Shown: in pieces, positions 27,008-35,798 of the stretch
How the letters are laid out: each line of letters begins with the position of its first letter
How positions within the stretch are numbered: position 1 is the stretch's first letter
The notes under the pieces: generated by a model
What the model saw: the letters and a program-made list of their open reading frames with translations, nothing else
The model's database searches: none
What the model was told of the DNA's origin: nothing
Translations under genes and position numbers: made by a program
NCBI GenBank assembly: GCA_018267365.1
Contig: JAFDYQ010000012.1
Coordinates: 1-64,000 of the forward strand
Direction: 5' to 3'
Length of the DNA: 64,000 bases
From: Bacteroidota bacterium
GTDB lineage: Bacteria > Bacteroidota > Bacteroidia > Chitinophagales > LD1

Positions 27008-27937
27008 GTGCAGTATCGTCCGCTCTATCTCATTGCTATTTTTTGTCTCAGCCTCATGGCCTGCGGCCGCCACCCGGATCAGGCGTCCCTGCCTCCGGCC
27101 GCTATGGAGCGCCCTATACATATAGACTCTATCACTGTGTATGCTGATGAGGCTTTCCGCTATATCGTAGACCAGGAGGTGCGGGTGTATGAGAATGATC
27201 AGCCGGATCAGCACCTGCAGGTCATATACCTGCCGGAGGCAGAGGTGCTAAGGCACCTCTATACTGATAGCTTCTCTACGGTAGTGATAGGCCGCCGGCT
27301 CAGGGAGTCCGAGCGTATCCAGCTTTTCAAGAAAAACCATATCACGCCTGATGAGAGCTGCTTTGCCCGAGATGGCATCGCGCTGGTGGCCCATAGCACC
27401 TTCCCGCAGGATACGCTCACCTATACACTGGTAGGGCAGCTGGTAGCAGGCAGGTCTGATCGGTATAAACTGGTCTTTGAAGGGAATGGCTCGGGAGTCT
27501 TGAGCTATATGTTTGGTCTCTTTTCGCAGAGCTCCAGACCTTCGGCTTTTGCAGTGAAGAATACGAATGAACTGGTAGACTATCTGCAAAAAGATACGAA
27601 GGCGATAGGCTTCCTGCCTTATGACAAGATCAGCGACGAGGATGTATCTGACGTGCGTGACCTGCTAAAGAAAGTTAAGCTGCTGTATGTGGCCAAGGCA
27701 GACTCTACAGGCAGGACAATAGTATCTACCGCCTCTCAGAGCGAGATAGCCGACGAATCTTATCCATTTGCCCGTCCGATCAACTTCATACAGCACAGTA
27801 TGGATCAGAAGGTCGGCACAGGGTTTGTTAATTTCCTGTACAAAGAAAGATCAGGTCGTATTATATTGAAGTCCGGTTTGGTGCCGGCTATCATGCCATC
27901 GCGCACGATCAACATCAATACGGACGGACTGAAATAA
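27008..27937 (+). CDS. PstS-like substrate-binding lipoprotein
   Basis: GTG 27008 is chosen because it opens a lipoprotein signal (QYRPLYLIAIFCLSLMAC, lipobox SLMA-C) and lies 11 bp after the previous stop; earlier starts would overlap that gene. The ~290-residue periplasmic part has the type 2 periplasmic-binding fold markers of phosphate-binding-like proteins: STVVIGRRLRESE, CFARDGIALVAH, LVFEGNGSGVLSYM and KAIGFLPYDKI. No PstA/B/C permease genes are nearby, so transport of phosphate is not supported. In Bacteroidota such genes often sit beside TonB/ExbBD and a TPR protein; here only the TPR gene follows, 48 bp downstream. Confidence 0.78.
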   Translation: MQYRPLYLIAIFCLSLMACGRHPDQASLPPAAMERPIHIDSITVYADEAFRYIVDQEVRVYENDQPDQHLQVIYLPEAEVLRHLYTDSFSTVVIGRRLRESERIQLFKKNHITPDESCFARDGIALVAHSTFPQDTLTYTLVGQLVAGRSDRYKLVFEGNGSGVLSYMFGLFSQSSRPSAFAVKNTNELVDYLQKDTKAIGFLPYDKISDEDVSDVRDLLKKVKLLYVAKADSTGRTIVSTASQSEIADESYPFARPINFIQHSMDQKVGTGFVNFLYKERSGRIILKSGLVPAIMPSRTININTDGLK

Positions 27938-27985
27938 TTGAAAAACGCTATCATTGCAAATCGTTAAAAAAAACCGGATAATAGG

Positions 27986-29614
27986 ATGAAAAGTATCAAG
28001 ATCGCAGCTGCTATGCTGTTATTGTCCTCTCAGGTATTCGCACAGTCTGCACTGGATGAGGGCAAAAAGCAACTGGAGAAGGAGAATTTTGCTACCGCCA
28101 AAAACATACTGAGAAAGGCACTGGCAGATGGGACCACCGACAAGGTGCAAACAGCATACTACCTGGGCAATACCTATCTGAAAATGGACGATCCCGATTC
28201 TGCCAAAATATGCTACAGAGTGCCCGGTTTTGAGAATAAGACTATATATGGTCTGCTGGCCAATGGCCGCCTCAGCCTGCTGAATGGAGATAAGGCCAAG
28301 GCCAAGCAATATTTCGAGCAGGCTGTGGTGTCCTCTAAGTTTAAGAATGCAGATGTGCTCAATCAGGTGGGTGATGCATGGTATAGGCCGAATATTGTAG
28401 ATCTGCAGGAGGCTATAAAGAACTTTGAAGATGCTTTTAAAATAGACCCTAAGAATACAAACAACGCACTGGAGCTGGGCGATGCCTATCTGGATAATAA
28501 TGAGGGTGGCAAAGCCATGAGCAAGTACGAGAGTGCAGCTGAGGTCAATCCAAAGCTGACCATGGCCTTCATCAAGATAGGCCGGCTCAATACACGGGCG
28601 CGCACCTATGATGATGCGATCAATGCGCTGCAAAAGGCTATCGCTCTGGAGCCAGACTATCCTGTGGCGCACTATGACCTGTTTGAAACCTACTTTCTGG
28701 CCAAAAAGTATGACCTGGCTAAGGCTGAGATCAAGAAATATATCGAACTGAATAAAGACGACGCAGAGGCTAAGACCAAGTTCCTCAGCTTCCTTTTTGC
28801 ATCAAAAGAATATGATCAGGTAGTGTCTGAGGGTATGAAGATGCTGGACGCAGATCCTACTAATATGGTAATATTGCGCGCGCTCTTTTATTCCAATTAT
28901 GAGCTGAAGCACTACAAAGAGGCCGGCGACTATATGCAGCGCTTCTGGGTGGCCGCCCCGGTATCGCGCGTACGTCCTATGGACTATGTATACAGTGCAA
29001 AGATCGCTAACAAAAACAACGATACTACCGCAGCGCTCAAGTATTTCAATACCGCACTCGCTGTAGATAGCAATAATGGTGAGCTGCTCTCTGACTATGC
29101 GCAGCTGATGTACACTACCAAGAGATACCCCGAGGCTGTAGCATCCTATAGCAAGCGCATAGCCAACTTCCCCAATCCTACTTTCTATGACTACTACTGG
29201 CTGGGCCGGGCTAACTACAATATAGCCCTGGGCTGGAATGCTAAAAAGGACGACAAGGCAGCGAAGGATTCTGCGGCCAAATACTTTCAGGCGGCTGATA
29301 CGGTTTTCTCAAACCTAACCACAAAATATGCTACTGTGCCTGATAGCTGGCAGTGGAGGGCAAAGGCAAACAGCTATCTCGATCCTGAAATGAAAACTGC
29401 TGCCTCCAAGCCTTACTATGAGCAGTTTATCAAGGTGGCTGAGGCAGGTACAGATCAGGCCCGGTACAAGAACTTTCTCATAGAGAGCTATCAGTATCTC
29501 GGTGCCTATTATCTCAATAAGGGCGATAAGGCTACTGCCGGGCCATTCATCAATAAGGCTAAAGAACTAGATCCCAATAATGAGCTGACCAAAGAGCTCC
29601 TGAAGAACCTCTGA
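27986..29614 (+). CDS. Secreted tetratricopeptide-repeat protein
   Basis: This 542-residue protein has a signal peptide (MKSIKIAAAMLLLSSQVFAQ) and about ten TPR units, for example AIKNFEDAFKIDPKNTNNALELGDAYL, AINALQKAIALEPDYPVAHYDL and AALKYFNTALAVDSNNGELL (each shown here only in part of its length). Being periplasmic, it likely scaffolds other proteins. It is the last gene of the unit with the small membrane protein and the PstS-like lipoprotein, and a strong terminator follows. The partner is unknown. Confidence 0.85.
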   Translation: MKSIKIAAAMLLLSSQVFAQSALDEGKKQLEKENFATAKNILRKALADGTTDKVQTAYYLGNTYLKMDDPDSAKICYRVPGFENKTIYGLLANGRLSLLNGDKAKAKQYFEQAVVSSKFKNADVLNQVGDAWYRPNIVDLQEAIKNFEDAFKIDPKNTNNALELGDAYLDNNEGGKAMSKYESAAEVNPKLTMAFIKIGRLNTRARTYDDAINALQKAIALEPDYPVAHYDLFETYFLAKKYDLAKAEIKKYIELNKDDAEAKTKFLSFLFASKEYDQVVSEGMKMLDADPTNMVILRALFYSNYELKHYKEAGDYMQRFWVAAPVSRVRPMDYVYSAKIANKNNDTTAALKYFNTALAVDSNNGELLSDYAQLMYTTKRYPEAVASYSKRIANFPNPTFYDYYWLGRANYNIALGWNAKKDDKAAKDSAAKYFQAADTVFSNLTTKYATVPDSWQWRAKANSYLDPEMKTAASKPYYEQFIKVAEAGTDQARYKNFLIESYQYLGAYYLNKGDKATAGPFINKAKELDPNNELTKELLKNL

Positions 29615-29636
29615 TCAGCTATCAATTTTTAATAAT

Positions 29637-29670
29637 AACGGCCTCCCCATCAGGAGGCCGTTTTATTTTT
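29637..29670 (+). terminator. Rho-independent terminator after the TPR gene
   Basis: CGGCCTCC (29639-29646) pairs with GGAGGCCG (29653-29660), followed by TTTTATTTTT. Confidence 0.8.
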
Positions 29671-29723
29671 CAGTGAATAGCAGGGATGACTATGAGCAGC
29701 TTTTTTAGTATCATGCATACCGT

Positions 29724-30242
29724 ATGGAGTTTAAATGTACAAAAACGCTACACCATCCTCTGCCGGTGGTATGGGAGACCGTCCGGGACAGGCTGCCGGA
29801 GATAGCCGCCATGCAGGATGACATGCAGTACGTAAAGGTGATCAAAAGAACAAAGAAGAAACCTGATGGAGTGCACGTGATCAGTCAGTGGCAGGCTGCC
29901 CCGCCTCTGCCTGCTATGCTCAAAAACCTGATCAAGCCTGAGATGATGCTCTGGACCGAAGATGCCCTCTGGGATAATGAGACACACTCCAGTCAGTTTT
30001 CGATAGAGACACACTACAAGGTGGAAGATATCTCCTGTATAGGCTCAATAGCCTGTACCAAGGCAGGCAAGGGTACTAAAGTGACATTCAGTGGCACCTT
30101 TACTATCAGGAAAACGGCAAAATCTTCCATTTTTCTGACCGGGTTCATCTTATCTGCTATAGAGGCCCTGGCTGGCCGGCTTATTCCTCACAATTTCTCT
30201 AAGGTGATCAAATCTCTGGATGATGCCATCAGGGATCACTAG
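29724..30242 (+). CDS. SRPBCC-fold protein, DUF2505-like
   Basis: This 172-residue soluble protein opens with a strand and helix typical of the START/SRPBCC fold (FKCTKTLHHPLPVVWETVRDRL) and ends in a long amphipathic helix (SKVIKSLDDAIRDH). The core (MLWTEDALWDNETHSSQF, GTKVTFSGTFTIR) resembles DUF2505 proteins. The fold binds hydrophobic ligands in a cavity. The ligand is unknown. Confidence 0.65.
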   Translation: MEFKCTKTLHHPLPVVWETVRDRLPEIAAMQDDMQYVKVIKRTKKKPDGVHVISQWQAAPPLPAMLKNLIKPEMMLWTEDALWDNETHSSQFSIETHYKVEDISCIGSIACTKAGKGTKVTFSGTFTIRKTAKSSIFLTGFILSAIEALAGRLIPHNFSKVIKSLDDAIRDH

Positions 30243-30307
30243 TGCAGAGATTTCCTCAAGTCGGTATCGGTATGAATCTTGCGGCACTGTGCGTAAAGAA
30301 AAACACT

Positions 30308-30856
30308 ATGCCAAGGTCAATAGCCAACAAGAAGGTCGCCGTAGTGGCCACAGATGGAGTAGAGGAGTCTGAATTTACCGTGCCTATAGATGCGCTGAAG
30401 AAAGCAGAAGCTATAGTGGAAGTCATCTCTCTGAAACCAGGTAAAATAAAAGCGTGGAACCATACCGACTGGGGTGGTGAGTATCCCGTAGATAAAACAG
30501 TGGCAGAGGCACGCGCAGCTGACTATGATGCACTGGTCCTGCCCGGTGGGGTGATGAATCCGGATAAACTCCGCACAGATGCTGCTACAGTGGCGTTTGT
30601 CGCCACTTTTCTGGAAGAGGGCAAACCCATAGCCGCTATCTGCCACGGCCCGTGGACCCTGATAGAGACCGGGCATCTGAAGGGCCGGCATATGACATCT
30701 TACCCCTCTATAAAGTCTGATCTGATCAATGCCGGAGTAGACTGGAGTGACGAGGAGGTAGTAGTAGATAACGGTCTCGTGACCAGCCGCAAGCCGGATG
30801 ACCTGCCTGCATTTTGCGCGAAGATGATAGAGGAAATAGGAGAGGGGCAGCACTAA
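30308..30856 (+). CDS. DJ-1/PfpI family protein (type 1 glutamine amidotransferase-like)
   Basis: This 182-residue protein has the DJ-1/PfpI fold, with the nucleophile-elbow Cys in IAAICHGPWTLIE followed by the catalytic-type His, an acidic residue near the N-terminus in VEESEFTVPIDAL, and LVLPGGVMNPDKLR. Members are proteases, glyoxalases or protein/nucleotide deglycases; YhbO/PfpI-like stress proteins are the nearest type. ATG 30308 is preferred over GTG 30242, whose 22 extra codons look non-coding and begin in the previous stop region. Confidence 0.88.
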   Translation: MPRSIANKKVAVVATDGVEESEFTVPIDALKKAEAIVEVISLKPGKIKAWNHTDWGGEYPVDKTVAEARAADYDALVLPGGVMNPDKLRTDAATVAFVATFLEEGKPIAAICHGPWTLIETGHLKGRHMTSYPSIKSDLINAGVDWSDEEVVVDNGLVTSRKPDDLPAFCAKMIEEIGEGQH

Positions 30857-30891
30857 AGCAGGCACTATAGCGATTTCTTGTCCAGATCCGA

Positions 30892-30899
30892 TAGCTTTG
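30892..30899 (+). promoter_or_regulatory. -7 box for the AhpD-like gene
   Basis: TAGCTTTG, an exact match to TAnnTTTG, 28 bases before ATG 30928. Confidence 0.45.
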
Positions 30900-30927
30900 T
30901 TTGTCTATAGGCCAAAAAAAGCTTCAT

Positions 30928-31491
30928 ATGGATACATATCTCACACCCATAGAAAAACCGAACAGCTTTGTGATGAAGCTGGTCTACTATTTTACAGAAA
31001 AGCAGTTTGGCAAAGTGCTCACGCCATTAAAAGTATTTGGAGCGCGCATGCCACTGGCATTCGGACAATGGCAGGGAAAGATATCACAGCTCGATAAAAA
31101 GCTGACCTTGCCTGCAGCAACGGTGATGCTCGTACGCGAACAGGTAGCACATCTGAATGTATGCCTATTCTGTATAGATATAGGTCGCTCTATCGTCATC
31201 AAAAGCGCCATGGACGAGGCAAAGTTTGATGCACTGTCAGACTACCGCACCAGCCCATTATTCTCTGATGCAGAGCGTGCCATGCTGGACTATGTCACAG
31301 AACTGACCAGGGATAAAAAGGTCGAAGTAAACACATTCAAAAGACTGAAACAGTACTATACAGAACGGGAGATATGCGAGATAGTATATCTGGTAGCCTC
31401 TGAGCATGTGTACAATATGACAAATATCGGACTCAATATTCACTCTGACATGCTCTGCGATATCACGCTGAGCAAGGCAGGCAAACAGTAA
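30928..31491 (+). CDS. Carboxymuconolactone decarboxylase / AhpD-like protein
   Basis: This 187-residue all-helical protein has the AhpD-type core: a Glu in REQVAHLN, the redox pair C-x-x-C in NVCLFCIDIGRS, and a final helix with EREICEIVYLVASEHVYN and NIGLNI. AhpD-like proteins act as peroxidatic or thiol-disulfide partners in antioxidant systems; others are decarboxylases. The CxxC favours a redox role. ATG 30928 is preferred over TTG 30901, because the exact -7 box overlaps the upstream start. It follows the DJ-1/PfpI gene, which is also often stress related. Confidence 0.82.
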   Translation: MDTYLTPIEKPNSFVMKLVYYFTEKQFGKVLTPLKVFGARMPLAFGQWQGKISQLDKKLTLPAATVMLVREQVAHLNVCLFCIDIGRSIVIKSAMDEAKFDALSDYRTSPLFSDAERAMLDYVTELTRDKKVEVNTFKRLKQYYTEREICEIVYLVASEHVYNMTNIGLNIHSDMLCDITLSKAGKQ

Positions 31492-31570
31492 GATTTCAGG
31501 TTTTTGGGAGAAAAAATGATCGTGCTCCTGCATTGTTTTGCAGTAGTTATTCACTTCAAATCCCAACATC

Positions 31571-32851
31571 ATGAAAAAGCAACTACTCACTTTTTTGATA
31601 TCAGCAGTGATGGTACCTGTCCTGGCCCAGTGGCAGGCCACAAATCTAACCAGCCTGCCGTACCTGCCTATAGGCAATATGACAGTACATAAAGGCGATC
31701 TATATGCAGTATTGGTAGATCTGACCCCATCAAAGCTATATAAACTGGATGCGGGAGGTACCTCATGGACCATGGTCAATACAAGTGTGCCTGGGCCGCG
31801 TATAATACAGGATGCAGGAAATAAAATGTATATCGCTACACTCAATGGGCTAAACTGTCAGCTCTACTACTCCTATGATGGCGGCCAGACGCTGATCATA
31901 GATACTGCCGGCATCACACGGTACCAGAGTGGTATCTCGCTCGCTACAAACCTGCAGTATCACAACGGGAAGATATTGCTAGGCACTGATGACGCATACT
32001 TCATCAAAGATACTGGCGATGTGCAATGGCGAAATATTACGGATATGAATAGCAGTGCCTTATTCCCTCCATCGGATCCTATCACCTGGTATGGTGATAC
32101 GATGTATGCTTATAAGAATAATTTCCAAAAGCTTTTCATATCTGCAGACTACGGCGCTACCTGGATCCTGCGCAACACGGATCTGCCGGCAGACTTTCGT
32201 ACTACACGGATCATTACAGATGTATCCGGCAGTCGGCTGTATGTAGGCGGGTCTTATGGCAATGACAGCACCTCGGGCATCTGGTATTCAGACAATGGGG
32301 GAAGCCACTGGACCCTGGTCAATGACAATGGTCTGATAAATAAGGCCACTGATAATACACCACAGAAGATATTTGCGATGTACGCAGACGGACAGACTTT
32401 TTACGCTGCTATGAATAATAATCACAGCCCATCAGCGCCAGACGTGATCAGTACCACTACCGGGCTCGCGGATCTGGCATGGGATACGACCGGACTGCCT
32501 GCTACTGCAGACTATCAGACGTATGGAGACTACTTTATTCGATATAACAATGACATGTATTTGGCCTTAGACGTGATTGATATTTATAAGAAGGGAGCAC
32601 ATGCCAGTAGCATAGGAGATGTAGTGGTACAAACACTAACCTTATATCCTGATCCCGCCAGAGATAGACTCTATATCAGGCAGGATGCACATGTATCAGA
32701 GGTGACAGTAGTAAACCTTGCCGGTCAAAAGATGATGACCTCTCCATATACTCCTGACGGGATAGATATATCAGGATTGGCAGCGGGTATGTATGTGGTG
32801 GAGGTTTATACCACGGACAGCTTTGTACCTGTCAGGTTTATCAAAGAGTGA
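31571..32851 (+). CDS. Secreted T9SS protein with exo-alpha-sialidase/BNR-like repeats
   Basis: A signal peptide (MKKQLLTFLISAVMVPVLAQ) is followed by a ~310-residue region of Asp-box-like motifs (YYSYDGGQTLII, FISADYGATWIL, WYSDNGGSHWTLV), the beta-propeller signature of BNR/photosystem-assembly-like proteins. The last ~80 residues are a T9SS type A sorting domain (TLYPDPARDRLYI, VVNLAGQKM, ISGLAAGMYVVEV, VRFIKE). The protein is therefore expected on the cell surface or released. No sialidase catalytic set is visible, so no enzyme activity is claimed. Confidence 0.83.
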   Translation: MKKQLLTFLISAVMVPVLAQWQATNLTSLPYLPIGNMTVHKGDLYAVLVDLTPSKLYKLDAGGTSWTMVNTSVPGPRIIQDAGNKMYIATLNGLNCQLYYSYDGGQTLIIDTAGITRYQSGISLATNLQYHNGKILLGTDDAYFIKDTGDVQWRNITDMNSSALFPPSDPITWYGDTMYAYKNNFQKLFISADYGATWILRNTDLPADFRTTRIITDVSGSRLYVGGSYGNDSTSGIWYSDNGGSHWTLVNDNGLINKATDNTPQKIFAMYADGQTFYAAMNNNHSPSAPDVISTTTGLADLAWDTTGLPATADYQTYGDYFIRYNNDMYLALDVIDIYKKGAHASSIGDVVVQTLTLYPDPARDRLYIRQDAHVSEVTVVNLAGQKMMTSPYTPDGIDISGLAAGMYVVEVYTTDSFVPVRFIKE

Positions 32852-32897
32852 CACACCCGAAATGTGATGATGCGCGATAAGATGCTGGACTGTCTTA

Positions 32898-35111
32898 TCA
32901 GTTAAGGGTAAAGAAGAATGTTGCACCTTCCCCATCTTTGCCATCAGCCCATATCTCACCCCCATGCTTGGTGATGATACTATACACTATGGCCAAGCCT
33001 ATTCCGGTACCTTCAAACTGGCTCTTGTCATGGAGCCGCTGGAATGGACGGAAGAGCTTGTCCACATGCTTCATGTCAAAGCCCGCGCCATTGTCTTTGA
33101 CATAATAGACTGTTTTGCCATCCATCTTGTAGGCACCTATCTCTACTTTTGGCAAAGCCTTCTTGCGGGAGTATTTTACTGCATTGCCGATCAGGTTAGA
33201 AAAAACTTGCTTGATCAGCCCCTCATCGGCTACAGCTTCCGGCAGGGGCAGTATATTGATCTCAGTAGGTAGTTTAGGCTCGCTGTCTTTTATCTCGCGC
33301 AGTGTACTATTGGCCACCGCATACATATTGACCTCTTTCTTCTGGAGCTCTTGCCTGCCCAGCCGAGACAGATTGAGCAGATCATCTATCAGCTCACCCA
33401 TATGCCTGGCATTGTCTTTTATACTATTGAGAAACTCCTGGGCCTCATCGCTCAGCTCATGTGTGTGTTTCTTCAGTAGCAGGCCTGTATAGCCGCTGAT
33501 GATGCGCAGTGGGGCGCGAAGGTCGTGAGACACGGAGTAGCTGAAGGCTTCCAGACCTTTATTGGCCTCTTCCAGCTCTGCTGTCCGCTCCACTATTTTC
33601 TGCTCCAGTGATTCGTTCAGTTCTTGTATCTCGGCCTCGGCCCGTTTGCGCTCAGTGATATCGCGCAGATTGCACACGATCCCCTTTACTGCCTCCAGGT
33701 GATAGAGATTGGTAGCAGTACCCTCTACCCATACGTATCCGCCGTCTGCCTTGGGTAGCCGCATTTGCCCAAAAACAGGAAGACCGGGATTTTCAAGCAC
33801 TATTTTCAGCCGGTCACGTATGATCTCTATATCATCAGGATGCAGCATATCATACATTCCATACTTGAATGGATTGGTCTCATCAAATCCGAGAAGGTGA
33901 AACGCCGAAGGGCTGGCATATCGCACCATCAGCTCCCTGTCTATGATGTAGATCAGGTCGGCACCGTTTTCTATCAGCGCTCTGAATCGCATCTCGTGCT
34001 CCATCAGCGCGCGCTCTGCCCTGAGGCTTTTCAGCTCGCTCTCTACCTGCTGGAGTTTTACTTTTTGTAGTTCCCGTTCTTTCTTTTCATTCTCATACTT
34101 GGCCTGCACATCCAGTACGGTACGGCTCATCTCGCTGTCATACAGTTTTTTATAGTAGGTGATGTAGCGCTCGTAGGAGATAAGGGCTGCAGTAGGATTG
34201 CTTTCGGCCTTATGCAGGCGGGCACCCAGCTCGGCCAGATCCTTTTGGAGAATATCATTTTCCAGATTACCGGCTTCCCTTATTACTTCGTCATACAGTA
34301 GCCTGGCCTGCTCCAGATGGCCACGCTCTACAGCTACGAATGCGAGCTGAATGGACACGCTGAGCTGATCCAGCTGCATATTATTCTCTCTGGCCAGGCG
34401 CAGCGCTGCAGTATATTTTTCTTCTGCGGCCTCCCACTGCCGTTTATGCATCAGTATATCGGCCTGGTTGCAATAGGCCTTGGCCACTACCACAGCAGAG
34501 TTATACTCTTGGGCATATTTTATAGCCAGGGAATATTCTTCTACCGCCTTGTCAAAATTTTCTTCTCGCTTATACTGCATGCCCATAGCAAAGTGCCAAT
34601 GCATCAAGAGCTCGTGCTGGTCATACTTTTTGATCAGTTCTTCCGCAGTTTTCAGGGCTTCTTTGCCTGCCTGAAAATTTTCAATAAAAAAATGCAATGA
34701 GGATAGCTGAATAAAGCCGCGGGCCAGATCTTTGGTATTGCCCATAGCTTCTTTCAGCTCTATTGATTTCTGGAGGTATTCTATGGCATATCTATGCTGC
34801 TTTGTAGCTGAATAAACTGCAGCCAGATTATCGTACCTATTGTAGATATATCTCGACTCACCTATCTGGCGGGATAATATCAGAGATTTTAGAAAGTACT
34901 GCTCGGCAGGTCCAAATTCGCTTTGCTTGAAATGTATGTTGCCCCGCAGGTTTGAGCTCTTCATCTCCAGCAGGGTATCCGGAGCGTAGGCCAGCTCATT
35001 GTCTAACAGCGTTAGAATATTGAGAGCTTCTACAAAGTTATTGTTGTGATATGATACTTCTGCTTGAGAAAAAAGGAAAGATGTTGAAATATTCGTATGC
35101 TTTTTTTTCAT
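32898..35111 (-). CDS. Cytoplasmic TPR-PAS sensor histidine kinase (module 1)
   Basis: A 737-residue protein without signal peptide or membrane helix. About six TPR units occupy residues 10-310, then a coiled coil (~345-385), a PAS domain (~388-500, MEHEMRFRALIENGADLIYII to NLRDITERKRAEAE in part), a second coiled coil, and a HisKA/HATPase transmitter. H-box SYSVSHDLRAPLR places the phosphorylated His near residue 529; N-box NLIGNAVKYS, G1 VKDNGAGFD and G2 GTGIGLAI are intact. It is a full-length paralog of the kinase at 37733, and like it is divergent from a small secreted six-Cys protein gene, with 65 bp between start codons. Its cognate regulator is not fused; single-domain receivers lie at 40518 and 45058. 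Confidence 0.93.
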   Translation of the reverse strand: MKKKHTNISTSFLFSQAEVSYHNNNFVEALNILTLLDNELAYAPDTLLEMKSSNLRGNIHFKQSEFGPAEQYFLKSLILSRQIGESRYIYNRYDNLAAVYSATKQHRYAIEYLQKSIELKEAMGNTKDLARGFIQLSSLHFFIENFQAGKEALKTAEELIKKYDQHELLMHWHFAMGMQYKREENFDKAVEEYSLAIKYAQEYNSAVVVAKAYCNQADILMHKRQWEAAEEKYTAALRLARENNMQLDQLSVSIQLAFVAVERGHLEQARLLYDEVIREAGNLENDILQKDLAELGARLHKAESNPTAALISYERYITYYKKLYDSEMSRTVLDVQAKYENEKKERELQKVKLQQVESELKSLRAERALMEHEMRFRALIENGADLIYIIDRELMVRYASPSAFHLLGFDETNPFKYGMYDMLHPDDIEIIRDRLKIVLENPGLPVFGQMRLPKADGGYVWVEGTATNLYHLEAVKGIVCNLRDITERKRAEAEIQELNESLEQKIVERTAELEEANKGLEAFSYSVSHDLRAPLRIISGYTGLLLKKHTHELSDEAQEFLNSIKDNARHMGELIDDLLNLSRLGRQELQKKEVNMYAVANSTLREIKDSEPKLPTEINILPLPEAVADEGLIKQVFSNLIGNAVKYSRKKALPKVEIGAYKMDGKTVYYVKDNGAGFDMKHVDKLFRPFQRLHDKSQFEGTGIGLAIVYSIITKHGGEIWADGKDGEGATFFFTLN

Positions 35112-35128
35112 TCTACGAGCAGAGTGTA

Positions 35129-35136
35129 TATGTTTG
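35129..35136 (+). promoter_or_regulatory. -7 box for the six-Cys secreted protein (module 1)
   Basis: TATGTTTG, an exact match to TAnnTTTG, followed by CGCGC and 40 bases before ATG 35177. It lies in the 65-bp divergent region shared with the kinase gene. Confidence 0.45.
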
Positions 35137-35176
35137 CGCGCTAAATTTTTTTATCACCCCAAACAATTCAAAGCTA

Positions 35177-35545
35177 ATGAAAAAAACTTTGCTCTTCGTC
35201 TTTTGTGCTTCTATTCTTCTATGCGCTACCAGCGCTCATGCGCAGACAGCCCAGGCTTCTCAAACTACTACGCTCGATGCCAGCGGTATGATAGTACGCC
35301 CTATGGCAGGTACTGAGTATGGCGTGAGTATCGTAGTGACTGATCTCAAGGGAAATCCTAAGCAAGGGGTCTATGTGACTGCTCCATGTGCAGGTAGCGC
35401 CAAGTATACTGATGCTCATGGTGTGGCAGCGTGGTACGGCAGCGGTGTATGTCCTTGCAACAGTTCTCCGGCCACTGTGACTACCAGCGGCTGCGAGCTG
35501 TATCCAAAAGTGTCTTGCGGCACCAATAATGTAGTGTGTCCATAA
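35177..35545 (+). CDS. Small secreted six-cysteine protein (module 1), unknown function
   Basis: This 122-residue protein starts with a signal peptide (MKKTLLFVFCASILLCATSAHA). The mature part looks like a single Ig-like/carboxypeptidase-regulatory-like beta domain (VSIVVTDLKGNPKQGVYVTA) and ends in a Cys-rich tail. Cysteines are at 71, 92, 94, 106, 114 and 121. The paralog at 40013 has six at 78, 100, 102, 115, 123 and 130, with nearly identical spacing and shared AKYTD and C-P-C motifs. Three disulfides are likely. ATG 35177 is chosen since it begins the signal peptide; longer reading upstream overlaps the kinase. Followed by a strong terminator, so it is transcribed alone. Confidence 0.85.
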   Translation: MKKTLLFVFCASILLCATSAHAQTAQASQTTTLDASGMIVRPMAGTEYGVSIVVTDLKGNPKQGVYVTAPCAGSAKYTDAHGVAAWYGSGVCPCNSSPATVTTSGCELYPKVSCGTNNVVCP

Positions 35546-35598
35546 CGAGACGAACGCAAATCCGGCAATAGAACTTATTGCAAATGGTAAAGCAAAAG

Positions 35599-35640
35599 AT
35601 CAGGCAGATCCTCTCAGGAGGTCTGCCTGATTTAATTTTA
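35599..35640 (+). terminator. Rho-independent terminator after the six-Cys protein gene
   Basis: ATCAGGCAGATCCTC pairs with GAGGTCTGCCTGAT and is followed by TTAATTTTA. Confidence 0.75.
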
Positions 35641-35663
35641 TGAATATATACGGCGTACAGAAA

Positions 35664-35730
35664 GATCATTAATGAATTATTTTATTAACACAAAATTTAA
35701 TTTGTATATAGAAAAATTGCATTAATGATC
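35664..35730. promoter_or_regulatory. 11-bp inverted repeat upstream of the GCDS-repeat protein gene
   Basis: GATCATTAATG (35664-35674) and its exact complement CATTAATGATC (35720-35730) flank 45 AT-rich bases. The match extends to AATT on the inner side with one bulged base. It lies 70-135 bp upstream of ATG 35799; it could be an operator pair or a large hairpin in the leader. Confidence 0.4.
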
Positions 35731-35798
35731 GGTCCCCTGCAGATCATAGATACCCCATTTTTAAAAGTTCTATTTTTAGTGATCATTCCGTTTTAATT

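Noticed and set aside
27008-27937. Complete Pst phosphate transporter
   Set aside because: Only a PstS-like lipoprotein is present; no permease or ATPase gene is adjacent.
27959-28672. Long antisense ORFs over the TPR gene
   Set aside because: Repeat-driven antisense openness; the plus-strand gene has a signal peptide and TPR motifs.
31571-32851. Active sialidase
   Set aside because: Asp-box-like repeats are present but no arginine triad or other catalytic set is visible.
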